A stretch of DNA of 64,000 nt from contig NZ_JH376661.1 of NCBI RefSeq assembly GCF_000233955.1, positions 106,079-170,078 on the forward strand, given 5' to 3'. The position numbers and the translations under genes were made by a program. Origin of the DNA: Paraprevotella clara YIT 11840. GTDB taxonomy: Bacteria > Bacteroidota > Bacteroidia > Bacteroidales > Bacteroidaceae. Shown piece by piece: positions 29,334 to 38,391 of the stretch; the stretch's first letter is position 1; each line of letters starts with the position of its first letter. The notes beneath the pieces were generated by a model. It saw nothing but the letters and a program-made list of their open reading frames with translations, ran no database searches and had not been told where the DNA came from.

Positions 29334-29519
29334 ATGGAAAAGAAAATATATGAAATGCCCCACGTGAAAGTTGTGAAAATGGAATCAAACGGTATGATGG
29401 CTTGTAGCGGAATAAATGGTACCGGTGACGGTTTAGACCTCGATTTCGGAGGCAATGCGTCCGATAGCGGTATCAGCGATGCTTATTCCAACCGAAACAA
29501 CGGTTGGGAACTCTGGTAA
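29334..29519 (+). CDS. Small peptide of the Bacteroidales 'P..xVV...ACSG' type
   Basis: A 61-residue product beginning MEKKIYEMPHVKVVKMESN, then GMMACSG, then a Gly/Asp/Ser-rich part and a C-terminal NNGWELW. Many Bacteroidales genomes carry genes for similar short proteins with a K-Y-x-x-P-x-x-x-V-V start and a small-residue-rich second half; no function is established. It is 27 bases after the large secreted protein and likely in one transcript. MMAC-SG looks like a lipobox but lacks a hydrophobic leader, so lipidation is doubtful. A cleaved peptide or a RiPP-like precursor is possible but unsupported. Confidence 0.65.
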   Translation: MEKKIYEMPHVKVVKMESNGMMACSGINGTGDGLDLDFGGNASDSGISDAYSNRNNGWELW

Positions 29520-29548
29520 TCTGTTTCTTTAAACACAATCACTCTAAA

Positions 29549-29595
29549 AGGCTGTCCTACGCACTCATGTAGCGGCGGCCTTCTCTTTCTCTCAT
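29549..29595 (+). terminator. Probable terminator after the small-peptide gene
   Basis: AGGCTGTCC-TAC (29549-29560) can pair with GTAGCGGCGGCCT (29569-29581) through G-U pairs and one bulge, followed by a T/C-rich tail (TTCTCTTTCTCTC). The stem is imperfect, hence moderate confidence. Confidence 0.45.
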
Positions 29596-29890
29596 ATTTT
29601 TACAGTACAACCTTTAAAACGGCTCCAGAATCGAATATTTTCCCCCTTCGGGAAAGCCAAAGGAAAATACACCAGCCACGCACGGTTGCCCCTCGTACAA
29701 AAAGAAAGCCTGCACCGTCTTCCGGTGACATCCGTACCCGTAGGCTCCGCAGAACCGGGCGACAGCACTTTCGCCGTGACACAAGAAACAAGGAAAGGAG
29801 GAGCATCATGCTCTTATATTTTGAGCCGTGAAGTTCATGCAAATAGCGAAAAAAAGAGGTAAAAATCCGATTGCAAGCCCCTAAAAATGC

Positions 29891-29971
29891 CGTTTGGAAC
29901 ACTTTGATTTTTCAATCTCATGAGAATGATTTTTCGTTTGGAGCAGAACGATTTTCCAATTTGCTTCAAAC
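29891..29971. repeat. Intergenic array 2, 22-base period
   Basis: Three full units begin with GATTTT at 29906, 29928 and 29950, each exactly 22 bases apart. A partial unit precedes them (CGTTTGGAAC at 29891) and GAAAG follows at 29972. The middle unit contains GATTTTTCGTTTGG followed by AGCAGAAC. The outer units have CAATCTC or CAATTTGC in place of CGTTTGG. Confidence 0.85.
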
Positions 29972-30107
29972 GAAAGACAACAAACCTCGAAAAAGAGGGG
30001 AAAACTCCCTCAAAACGCCCCCAAAATACCGCATTTTACTCTCTTTTTCCCGGAATCGGACATACAGACGGGAGCTGTTTTTGCCGATTTTCAGCCTATC
30101 AAAACAC

Positions 30108-30135
30108 AAAAAAAGCGGACAAACGCCCGCTTTTT
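30108..30135 (-). terminator. Terminator after waaA
   Basis: AAAAAGCGG (30110-30118) and CCGCTTTTT (30127-30135) form a hairpin with an A run and a T run on either side. It lies 28 bases past the waaA stop and would also stop transcription from the plus strand. Confidence 0.8.
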
Positions 30136-30163
30136 CCAACTTGTATCCTATCTGATTCATCCT

Positions 30164-31384
30164 TCAGAATTTCACACTATCGAAAATCAAATCCGACGCT
30201 CCGGCGTTCCGCTCGATATACTGTCCGGCAATCCGTCCCCGCTCCGCCAAGAACTTCCCGTCGGAAAGCAGACGGTCCATCGTCCGACCGAAGGTGTCTG
30301 CATCCGTCACTTCCATACAACCGCCCTCGCGCAACAAATCCTGCGCCTCACGGAACTTACGGTTGTTCGGACCTATAAGCACGGGTACACCATATACCGC
30401 CGCCTCGGGCACGTTATGGATGCCTACGCCGAAACCACCGCCCACGTAGGCCATCTCGCCGTAACGATAGATGGACGAAAGCAAACCGTACCCGTCGATA
30501 ATCAAGCAATCGGCACGGGCGGCACTTTCTTCCGTGACACGGGAATAACGCACAAACGGACGGCGCAACTTTCCCTCTATCTCCTTCAAATGGTCTTCAC
30601 TGACCACATGGGGCGCCAACACCAGCTTCATTTCCGGATGAGCGTTGAAGTAAGGAATAATCAAATCCTCATCCGGTGCCCATGAGCTTCCGGCCACCAA
30701 CACCTTGGCATCTTGCTTGAAAGCTTTCACCAACGGCAAATCCTTGGCCTGCCGGCAAATGTCCAGCACACGGTCGAAACGCGTGTCTCCGGCCACGGTG
30801 ACGTTCGTGATGCCCTTGCGTGCCAACAATTCGCACGAAGTTTCGTTTTGCACGAAGAAATGGGTCACACAACGCAGCACATCGCTGTAACTGCGCCCAT
30901 ACCAACGGAAAAACACTTGGTTCTCACGGAAAATACTGCTCACGCTGTACACCGGAATATGACGACGGCGGCAAGCATGCAGGTAATTGTTCCAAAACTC
31001 ATATTTGATGAAGAACGCCATGCGCGGACGAGCCAACCGCAAAAAGCTGCGCACATTGCCCGGTGTGTCGAACGGGAGATAGCACACCACGTCCGCCCCC
31101 TCGTAGTCCTTGCGCACTTCATAACCCGAAGGAGAGAAAAAGGTCAGCAATATCTTGTACTCCGGATGCTCCCGCCGCAACCGCTCCATCAGCGGACGCC
31201 CCTGTTCGAACTCGCCCAAGGAAGCGGCATGAAACCAAACATACATTTCCTCCCGGCGGATGTTTTTCCGCAAGATACGGAAAGTATTCCATTGCCCTTT
31301 CACCATCAGCCACGCTTTCTTGCGGAAAGGCGAAACCAACACGACTGCCAGGGCATACAGATAAAGCGCGATCGAATATATCAT
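30164..31384 (-). CDS. waaA: 3-deoxy-D-manno-octulosonic acid (Kdo) transferase
   Basis: WaaA (KdtA) transfers Kdo from CMP-Kdo to lipid A precursor at the inner membrane. The 406-residue GT-B protein has an N-terminal membrane anchor ([19 protein letters not shown]), [16 protein letters not shown] with the likely catalytic glutamate, [16 protein letters not shown] in the acceptor half, and [21 protein letters not shown] in the nucleotide-sugar half. The ATG overlaps the gltX stop by 4 bases. Confidence 0.94.
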   Translation of the reverse strand: MIYSIALYLYALAVVLVSPFRKKAWLMVKGQWNTFRILRKNIRREEMYVWFHAASLGEFEQGRPLMERLRREHPEYKILLTFFSPSGYEVRKDYEGADVVCYLPFDTPGNVRSFLRLARPRMAFFIKYEFWNNYLHACRRRHIPVYSVSSIFRENQVFFRWYGRSYSDVLRCVTHFFVQNETSCELLARKGITNVTVAGDTRFDRVLDICRQAKDLPLVKAFKQDAKVLVAGSSWAPDEDLIIPYFNAHPEMKLVLAPHVVSEDHLKEIEGKLRRPFVRYSRVTEESAARADCLIIDGYGLLSSIYRYGEMAYVGGGFGVGIHNVPEAAVYGVPVLIGPNNRKFREAQDLLREGGCMEVTDADTFGRTMDRLLSDGKFLAERGRIAGQYIERNAGASDLIFDSVKF

Positions 31385-32898
31385 TTCAGAATCTCTACGG
31401 CTTTACGCATTCTACGTAATGTTTCCTCCTTCCCAAGGAAAGCTGAAAGCTCATACATGTCGGGGCCCTTTCCTGTGCCCACCAAAGCCACACGCCAAGG
31501 ATTCCAAGGTTTCTTGCCTGTCTCTTCCGCCCAACGGTCTACGGCCGCTTTCTGTCCCTCTACCGAGAAATCATCCAGGCCTTCCAGCAATGCGGCCAGT
31601 TCGGCCATGTCGGCCGCCGCCGTTTCCGTCCAGTTCTTCCGCACGAACTTGTCCTCGCGGTCGTACGCTTCCGGGGCAATGAAGAAGAAGTCGCAAAGGG
31701 GCCACAGTTCTTTGATGAAATTGATTTTCTTCATCTTCATCATGCCCACCACGGCTTCTACGCGTTCCATCGGTACTTCTATCCCATTCTCGCGCAGTAT
31801 CTTGTCGAAAGCGGGAGCCAATTCCTTGTTGTCCTTCATCAGGATATATTCACGGTTGAACCACAGGCCCTTCACATAATCGAACTTGGCACCGGCCTTG
31901 CTGCATTTGGTGATGTCGAAAAGCTCCACCAGTTCGTCCAACGACATGATCTCTTGGTCTGTTCCCGGATTCCAACCCAACAAGGCCAGGAAATTGATGA
32001 CAGCCTCCGGCAGATAGCCGCTCTCACGATAACCGGAGGACACTTCGCCCGTCTTGGGGTCGTGCCATTCGAGAGGGAAAACCGGAAAGCCGAGACGGTC
32101 GCCGTCGCGTTTGCTCAATTTTCCCTTCCCATCGGGCTTGAGCAACAAAGGCAAATGGGCGAACTTCGGCATCGTGTCAGCCCATCCGAACGCACGGTAA
32201 AGCAGGACATGCAACGGAGCCGAAGGCAACCATTCTTCACCGCGAATCACGTGGGTCACCTCCATCAGATGGTCGTCTACGATGTTGGCCAGATGGTAGG
32301 TCGGCAATTCGTCGGCACTCTTGTAAAGCACCTTATCGTCGAGAATGGAAGAGTTGATGACCACATCGCCGCGAATCATGTCGTCCACATGTACGTCCTC
32401 GCCCGGCTCTATCTTGAACCGGACAACGTACTGCCGGCCTTCGGCCAGCAGCCGCTTCACCTCGTCAGCCGACAACGACAGCGAATTGCGCATCATGCCG
32501 CGCGTAGAGGCATCGTACTGGAAATTCTGGATTTCCTGCCGCTTGGCCTCCAGTTCTTCCGGCGTGTCGAAGGCGATATAAGCCTTACCGGCATCCAGCA
32601 ACTCCTGCACGTATTTCTTGTAAATGTCCCGGCGTTCCGACTGACGGTAAGGACCATGATCCCCACCGAAACTTACTCCTTCGTCGAAAGGAATGCCGAG
32701 CCAACGGAAAGATTCCAAAATGTATTCCTCCGCTCCCGGGACAAACCGGTTGGAGTCTGTATCCTCGATACGGAAAATGAACTCGCCGCCATGCTGGCGT
32801 GCAAAAAGATAATTGTATAAAGCCGTACGTACACCGCCTATATGCAAGGCTCCCGTGGGACTGGGAGCGAAACGAACCCTTACTTTTCTCTGTGTCAT
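31381..32898 (-). CDS. gltX: Glutamyl-tRNA synthetase
   Basis: This class I synthetase charges tRNA-Glu. The 505-residue product has [20 protein letters not shown] (HIGH-type motif) and [13 protein letters not shown] (KMSKS-type motif), plus the discriminating-type C-terminal anticodon domain. Length is typical. A TATTTTTG box at 32928-32921 may serve as its -7 element. It is co-transcribed with waaA and divergent from pgpH. Confidence 0.96.
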   Translation of the reverse strand: MTQRKVRVRFAPSPTGALHIGGVRTALYNYLFARQHGGEFIFRIEDTDSNRFVPGAEEYILESFRWLGIPFDEGVSFGGDHGPYRQSERRDIYKKYVQELLDAGKAYIAFDTPEELEAKRQEIQNFQYDASTRGMMRNSLSLSADEVKRLLAEGRQYVVRFKIEPGEDVHVDDMIRGDVVINSSILDDKVLYKSADELPTYHLANIVDDHLMEVTHVIRGEEWLPSAPLHVLLYRAFGWADTMPKFAHLPLLLKPDGKGKLSKRDGDRLGFPVFPLEWHDPKTGEVSSGYRESGYLPEAVINFLALLGWNPGTDQEIMSLDELVELFDITKCSKAGAKFDYVKGLWFNREYILMKDNKELAPAFDKILRENGIEVPMERVEAVVGMMKMKKINFIKELWPLCDFFFIAPEAYDREDKFVRKNWTETAAADMAELAALLEGLDDFSVEGQKAAVDRWAEETGKKPWNPWRVALVGTGKGPDMYELSAFLGKEETLRRMRKAVEILK

Positions 32899-32995
32899 AA
32901 CAACATTTGTGAATATTGTGCAAAAATACTACTTTTTATTTAAACGCCCCGTATTTTTTTCGTATTTTCGCCCTATATAAAATACGGAAAAAGAG

Positions 32996-35059
32996 ATGAA
33001 CAGACATAACCAACAAAACAGCCTTACCCCGAAGGCTTTGATTTATAGAATCGTCATCACGGTCACAGCCTTGTTTATCGTGTGCCTGTACATGCCGCGT
33101 GACGAACGTTCGACCTACCAGTTCGACGTGGGCAAACCTTGGCGTTACAGCCAGCTCATCGCGACCTACGACTTTCCGATATACAAAAGCGCGGAAACCA
33201 TACAGACGGAACAGGACAGTATCTTACAGCATTACGAACCTTATTTCGCCATCGACGAGACCGTGGGGAAAGAACAGATAGAAAAGTTCAAGGCCACCAT
33301 AAACGGACAGAAACCGGCCACCATACCGGCCAACTATCTGGCATACGTGGAAAACAAACTGGAACATATTTACGCGCAGGGCGTCATGGACACGGAGAAT
33401 TTCGACCAAATGCACAGCGATGAAGTGGCGTCTATCCGCATATTCGCACAGAACGTGGCCAAGGAACAACCGATGACTCAGGTCTTCTCGCACAAAACCG
33501 CATACGAATACCTTATCGATTTGGGAGAAGACAGCTTGCATTATGACCGCAGAGTATTGCGGAAATGCAACCTGAGCGACTATATCGTACCCAATCTGAC
33601 CTACGACAAGACAAAATCCGAAGAATCCCGGAAAGACTTGCTGTCTTCTCTTTCCTATTCGTCCGGTATGGTCATGAGCGGGCAGAAAATTATAGACCGA
33701 GGGGATATCGTGGACAAGGAAACATACGACATCCTCACTTCTCTGGAAAAAGAATATACCCGCCGAAACACGTCCAAAATGCAGACGCATACGGTATTGC
33801 TCGGCCAAATGCTTTACGTGGCTCTCATCATTGCCTGCCTGACGTTGTACTTCAACCTGTTCCGCCGTGACTATCTGGCCAACACGCGCCACATCCTGTT
33901 CATCGCCTCCATGCCGGTCATCTACCCGTTGATAACTTCATTCCTCATCAAGCATAACCTGTTCAATGTCTACATCATCCCGTTCGCCATGGCTCCTATT
34001 TTCATCCGGGTGTTCATGGATTCCCGGACGGCTTTTGTGACTCACGTGGCTACGGTGCTCATCAGTGCCATATCCCTGAAATACCCCTACGAGTTCATCG
34101 CCACACAGCTTGTGGCGGGCATGGTGGCCATCTACAGCCTGAGGGAGCTTTCCCAACGTTCGCAGCTTATCCGTTCGGCATTTTATGTCACATTGGCGTC
34201 CATAGCTTTTTACATGAGTATGGAACTTATTCACGAAAAAGACTTCGCACGCCTGGAGTATGGCATGTATATCTATATTATCATCAACGGCATCCTCTTG
34301 TTATTTGCCTACCCGTTGCTGTTCTTGTTCGAAAAGGTTTTCGGCTTCACCTCCAACGTGACTCTTGTCGAATTGTCCAACACCAACAACGAACTGCTGA
34401 AACGGCTCTCGGAAGTGGCTCCGGGCACATTCCAACACTCCATGCAGGTGGCGAACCTGGCTACGGAAGTGGCGAATAAAATCGGTGCCAAGGCGCTGCT
34501 CGTCCGAACCGGAGCCTTATACCACGACATCGGAAAGATGAACAGTCCGGCCTACTTTACGGAAAACCAAAATAACTTCAATCCTCACGATCGTATCAGT
34601 TACGAACAAAGTGCGGCGATTGTCATCAGTCATGTCAAGGACGGACTCAAACTGGCCGACAAATATAACCTGCCGCAAGTCATAAAGGATTTCATCTCGA
34701 CGCACCACGGCAAAGGCAAGACCAAATACTTCCTGATTTCATACAAGAACCAGAATCCGGACCAACCGGTAGACGAATCCCTTTTCACTTACCCCGGTCC
34801 GAACCCGTTCACGCTGGAACAGGCCATTTTGATGATGGCGGACTCTGTGGAAGCCGCTTCCAGAAGCCTGAACGAATACACGGAAGAGAGTATCAGCGGA
34901 CTGGTGGATAAGATCGTGGACAGCCAAGTGCAGGAAGGATTCTTCAAAGACTGCCCCATCACGTTCCACGACATCACCGTGGCTAAAGACGTGTTCAAAG
35001 AAAAGCTGAAGACGATTTACCACACGCGTATCAGCTATCCGGAACTGAAAAAGAAATAA
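32996..35059 (+). CDS. pgpH: 7TM-HD cyclic-di-AMP phosphodiesterase, PgpH type
   Basis: PgpH-type proteins hydrolyse c-di-AMP to pApA at the inner membrane. The 687-residue product has an N-terminal membrane anchor (IVITVTALFIVCLYM), an extracytoplasmic domain to about residue 265, a seven-helix 7TMR-HDED block (about 270-450), and a cytosolic HD domain with His481 (TFQHSMQVANLA), His510-Asp511 (LYHDIGKMNSPAYF) and a further STHHGKGKTKYF. The metal set of the HDIG type is present. It ends 10 bases from the convergent priA. Confidence 0.9.
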   Translation: MNRHNQQNSLTPKALIYRIVITVTALFIVCLYMPRDERSTYQFDVGKPWRYSQLIATYDFPIYKSAETIQTEQDSILQHYEPYFAIDETVGKEQIEKFKATINGQKPATIPANYLAYVENKLEHIYAQGVMDTENFDQMHSDEVASIRIFAQNVAKEQPMTQVFSHKTAYEYLIDLGEDSLHYDRRVLRKCNLSDYIVPNLTYDKTKSEESRKDLLSSLSYSSGMVMSGQKIIDRGDIVDKETYDILTSLEKEYTRRNTSKMQTHTVLLGQMLYVALIIACLTLYFNLFRRDYLANTRHILFIASMPVIYPLITSFLIKHNLFNVYIIPFAMAPIFIRVFMDSRTAFVTHVATVLISAISLKYPYEFIATQLVAGMVAIYSLRELSQRSQLIRSAFYVTLASIAFYMSMELIHEKDFARLEYGMYIYIIINGILLLFAYPLLFLFEKVFGFTSNVTLVELSNTNNELLKRLSEVAPGTFQHSMQVANLATEVANKIGAKALLVRTGALYHDIGKMNSPAYFTENQNNFNPHDRISYEQSAAIVISHVKDGLKLADKYNLPQVIKDFISTHHGKGKTKYFLISYKNQNPDQPVDESLFTYPGPNPFTLEQAILMMADSVEAASRSLNEYTEESISGLVDKIVDSQVQEGFFKDCPITFHDITVAKDVFKEKLKTIYHTRISYPELKKK

Positions 35060-35069
35060 GCGTCCTGCC

Positions 35070-37547
35070 TTACATGGGGTCTACGTCATAATAGATTTGG
35101 GCACTGCGGTAATCGGGATGTGCCATCAGGTTTTGGCGGAGATAAAGCAACTGTTCCCGAACCTTGGCCAGAGAAGCTCCGAGTTCTACTTTCACTACGA
35201 TTTTACGGATGTAGAGCAATTGGATTCGTGCCACGGGCGGCGCGTCAGGCCCTAAAATACGGGAACCGAACACCTGGCGCAGACGGCTCCCCATTTCAGC
35301 AGCCAGATGATCGAGCACATCTGCCCGCTTATGTTTCATATAGACATAAATCAAACGGCAAAAAGGAGGATATACAAACATCTGACGCTCTTCCATCTGC
35401 CCTACGTACAACCCGAAATAGTCATGTTCCGTCACTTGACGAATGAGAGGCAGATCCGGACTCTTGGTCTGCAGGATGACACGTCCCTGCCTGCTGCGGC
35501 GTCCGGCGCGCCCAGCCACTTGTGCCATCAACTGGAAGGCGCGCTCAAAGCTTCGGAAGTCCGGGATATTAAGCATGGCGTCGGCATTCAATATGCCGAC
35601 CACGCTGACTCGTTCGAAATCCAATCCTTTGGTCACCATCTGCGTTCCGATAAGCACATCAGTCTTTCCGCTTTGGAAATCCTCCAAGATTCCTTCGTAG
35701 GCCGAACGTGTACGGGTCGTATCCAAATCCATCCGGGCCACGGCGGCCTCCGGAAAGACTTGATGTACGGCATCTTCCACCTTTTCCGTACCGAACCCTC
35801 GCTGCACCAGCTCCGTACCTTCACAGGCCGGACAGCGAGTCGGCACGTTACACGTGTAGCCGCAATAATGGCAAGTCATTTGGTTCAGTCCCTTATGGTA
35901 CGTCAGGCTGACATCGCAGTTTTTGCACTTGGGCACCCAACCGCACGTGTGGCATTCTATCATCGGAGCGTAACCTCGCCGGTTCTGGAACAGTATGACC
36001 TGTTCCTTGTTTTCCAATGCCCGGCGCATCTCCTCCAACAAACGCGGCGAGAACGGACCGGCCATGCGCCTTTTGCGCTGTAGCTCTTTAATATCCACCA
36101 CCTCGACTTCCGGTAAACGTACTTGTCCGAAACGTTCGGTCAGCTCCACCAAACCGTATTTGCCCATGCGGACGTTATAATAAGTCTCCAACGCCGGAGT
36201 CGCCGTACCGAGCAAGGTACGGGCACCGTACATCCGAGCTAACATGATCGCCGCATTCCGGGCATGGTAACGCGGCGCAGGCTCCTGCTGTTTATAAGAT
36301 TGTTCATGCTCTTCGTCCACTATGACCAACCCCAGATGCCGGAAAGGCAAGAAGACGGACGAACGAACGCCTACAATAATATCGTAAGGCTGTTCGGACA
36401 ACTGCTTTTGCCAAATCTCGACACGTTCGGCATCGGGAAACTTGGAATGGTACACGCCCATACGGTTACCGAATACGCGATATAACCTGTCCGTCAACTG
36501 GGTGGTCAGCACAATCTCCGGCACCAAGTAAAGCACCTGTTTCCCTTCGGCTATCATCTGACGAATCAGATGAATGTAAACCTCGGTCTTCCCGCTCGAT
36601 GTCACTCCGTGAAGCAGGCATACCGGATGACGAGCAAAAGCTTCTTCCAGTTCCCGGAACGCCCGTGCCTGTGCCTCGCTTAAAGGAGAAACACCTATCG
36701 TTTCGGTGACCTCCGTATGCGCCAAACGGCCTATCTCGTATGGATAGGCCTCCAATACGCCCTTCTCTTCCAAAGCACGGCAAATCGCCAGACTGCCACC
36801 AACAGCTTCTACCAGGGCTTTCCGCCCCACCTCCGCCAGCATCTTCGGATTACGCAACCGGAAAGCCGTTCCGGCACCTGCCAGCTCTAAATACTTTAAT
36901 AAAAGGGACTGCTGTTTGGGTGCTCTTCCTAAACCCTCAAGCAATTCATGAAGTTTGTCCTCGTCAAAATAGGTTTCCGATAAGCGCACATGTACTTCCG
37001 TACGTGGCTTATAGCTGCGTTTGACTTCCTCTTTCATGGCAAGGACACCCTTGTCCATCAAAGACCTTACCACCCGCAACACCCGAAAATCCTCACATTC
37101 TTTTTGAAGTTGCGTCACGGTCGGTTCGGAACGCCTCGAAACCCAAGTAACGACCCGTTGCTCCCGTTCCGACAATACGGCATTTCCCGCATATTCACTG
37201 TTTACCACCACCTTGCTCTCGCTTTCCAGTTTCATACCGGACGGCAGGGCAGCCTTATACACATCCCCTACGGCACAAAGGTAATAGTCTGCCAACCATC
37301 TCCAAAAATCCAACTGCACCGGAAGTAAAACGGGATCCGAATCAAGTATCTCCCACACGGTCTTCACGGCATAACCTTGCGGCTGCCGCCCGTGAACGTC
37401 AACCACAATAGCCGTATAAAACTTTTTGGCTCCAAACGGCACGATAACCCTGCAGCCCGGCCGTACCGCCGCCTGCTGCTCTTCGGGCAAAGCGTATGTA
37501 TAAGCCGCCGACAAAGGAAGAGGAAGAATGACATCTACAAACTTCAT
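35070..37547 (-). CDS. priA: Primosomal replication restart helicase PriA
   Basis: PriA reloads the replicative helicase at stalled forks. I set the start at 37547 (MKFVDVILPLPLSAAYTYAL; 825 residues). The frame is open to 37583, but a -7 box at 37577-37570 places transcription inside that extension. Visible are the N-terminal 3'-end binding domain, Walker A GVTSSGKTEVYIHL, the DEEH box (VIVDEEHEQSYKQQEPAPRY), and the paired zinc sites (CHTCGWVPKCKNCDVSLTYH; CHYCGYTCNVPTRCPACEG). The C-terminal end (YYDVDPM) is as usual. Confidence 0.96.
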   Translation of the reverse strand: MKFVDVILPLPLSAAYTYALPEEQQAAVRPGCRVIVPFGAKKFYTAIVVDVHGRQPQGYAVKTVWEILDSDPVLLPVQLDFWRWLADYYLCAVGDVYKAALPSGMKLESESKVVVNSEYAGNAVLSEREQRVVTWVSRRSEPTVTQLQKECEDFRVLRVVRSLMDKGVLAMKEEVKRSYKPRTEVHVRLSETYFDEDKLHELLEGLGRAPKQQSLLLKYLELAGAGTAFRLRNPKMLAEVGRKALVEAVGGSLAICRALEEKGVLEAYPYEIGRLAHTEVTETIGVSPLSEAQARAFRELEEAFARHPVCLLHGVTSSGKTEVYIHLIRQMIAEGKQVLYLVPEIVLTTQLTDRLYRVFGNRMGVYHSKFPDAERVEIWQKQLSEQPYDIIVGVRSSVFLPFRHLGLVIVDEEHEQSYKQQEPAPRYHARNAAIMLARMYGARTLLGTATPALETYYNVRMGKYGLVELTERFGQVRLPEVEVVDIKELQRKRRMAGPFSPRLLEEMRRALENKEQVILFQNRRGYAPMIECHTCGWVPKCKNCDVSLTYHKGLNQMTCHYCGYTCNVPTRCPACEGTELVQRGFGTEKVEDAVHQVFPEAAVARMDLDTTRTRSAYEGILEDFQSGKTDVLIGTQMVTKGLDFERVSVVGILNADAMLNIPDFRSFERAFQLMAQVAGRAGRRSRQGRVILQTKSPDLPLIRQVTEHDYFGLYVGQMEERQMFVYPPFCRLIYVYMKHKRADVLDHLAAEMGSRLRQVFGSRILGPDAPPVARIQLLYIRKIVVKVELGASLAKVREQLLYLRQNLMAHPDYRSAQIYYDVDPM

Positions 37548-37569
37548 ACGCACGGATTTTAATGCGTTA

Positions 37570-37601
37570 CAAAAATACGACAAAAGAAGCTAACAGACAA
37601 A
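37570..37601 (-). promoter_or_regulatory. Promoter of priA
   Basis: Minus strand: TTTG (37601-37598), a 20-base spacer and TATTTTTG (37577-37570). It overlaps the end of the neighbouring gene's terminator by a few bases, so initiation and upstream termination share this short gap. Confidence 0.6.
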
Positions 37602-37640
37602 AGGAAAGCCGTCCGCTTCATGCAGACGGCTTCCGTTTAT
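37599..37640 (-). terminator. Terminator after the outer-membrane barrel gene
   Basis: GGAAGCCGTC (37634-37625, minus strand) pairs with GACGGCTTTCC (37613-37603) over an 11-base loop, followed by TTTTG. It lies 23 bases past the stop of the 37663-38301 gene. Confidence 0.75.
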
Positions 37641-37662
37641 TCCATTTTTCTATCGGACTACA

Positions 37663-38301
37663 TTAAAACAGGTAAGCCAAACGAACTTGCCATGTGTTGT
37701 TCTTTACGTCAAACTCTTTTATGACATCGCCCACACCGCCTAATTTTCCGGTCTCACCCATGGCGATATTGTAAGTCACACCTACTTGCAAATGGCTAAG
37801 CAGCGTCACACCGGCTCCCACATTCCAACTGAATGTAGAGCGTTCCAAACTTCCGATACTTTCACCGGCATACTTTAAATTACGGCTCCCCAGATACCAA
37901 TTGTATTGCGGACCTGTAGCCAAATAAACGCCGACCAGACTGCTAAAGCCAAAATTATACCTTAAATTAATGGGGATCTCCACGTAAGGCATGGATTTGT
38001 TAGGCGTACTCCCGTTGACATTCTCCCCGTCTACTTCACCTGAAAAGTCCATCTTCATGTACTTCTGGGAATAGAGAAGGGAAGCATCGATACCCAAACC
38101 GATGACCGGCATGGTCATCTGCACTTTCGGTCCGACGAACCATCCCGTACGATTGGAAGCATCGAACAAGCCTCCGTCACCTTTTATACTTGCCTTACTC
38201 AAGTTCACACCGCCTTCAAGTCCCCACTTGAACTGCGCATTGGCAGGTGCCGCCCATAAAAACGCCACCATACACATCAATACTGCACTTAATTTCTTCA
38301 T
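37663..38301 (-). CDS. Outer-membrane beta-barrel protein (PorT/OmpW-like porin family)
   Basis: The 212-residue protein has a signal peptide (MKKLSAVLMCMVAFLWAAPA) and alternating strands typical of an eight-stranded barrel: FKWGLEGGVNLSKASIKG, VGPKVQMTMPVIGLGIDASL, VEIPINLRYNFG, LQVGVTYNIAMGETG, and the terminal WQVRLAYLF with the closing aromatic residue needed for BAM insertion. The substrate is unknown. It has its own promoter (38333-38364) and terminator and is separate from the T9SS operon. Confidence 0.85.
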   Translation of the reverse strand: MKKLSAVLMCMVAFLWAAPANAQFKWGLEGGVNLSKASIKGDGGLFDASNRTGWFVGPKVQMTMPVIGLGIDASLLYSQKYMKMDFSGEVDGENVNGSTPNKSMPYVEIPINLRYNFGFSSLVGVYLATGPQYNWYLGSRNLKYAGESIGSLERSTFSWNVGAGVTLLSHLQVGVTYNIAMGETGKLGGVGDVIKEFDVKNNTWQVRLAYLF

Positions 38302-38332
38302 AGAAGTTTGCTTTTTATTTCTTATCGAAAAA

Positions 38333-38364
38333 CAAAGATAGCAACTGTTTGCCGTACTTTCAAC
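38333..38364 (-). promoter_or_regulatory. Promoter of the outer-membrane barrel gene
   Basis: Minus strand: TTG (38363-38361), a 20-base spacer and TATCTTTG (38340-38333). It lies between the gldN stop (38392) and the barrel start (38301), about 32 bases upstream of the ATG. Confidence 0.6.
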
Positions 38365-38391
38365 TTTTTCCGAAAATATATCTCTTTTTTA

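Larger units (their letters stand above)
29520..30163. other. Intergenic region between convergent genes, no convincing gene
   Basis: About 640 bases holding two terminators (29549-29595 and 30108-30135) and array 2 of the 22-base repeat (29891-29971). Short frames over the array encode peptides such as NDFSFGAE, which simply translate the repeat. I see no start, family or codon signal supporting a gene. Confidence 0.6.

Noticed and set aside
29871..30378. Small proteins containing NDFSFGAE-like peptides over the arrays
   Set aside because: These frames just translate the 22-base repeat and occur on both strands; the period is not a multiple of three, so no constant protein repeat is kept.
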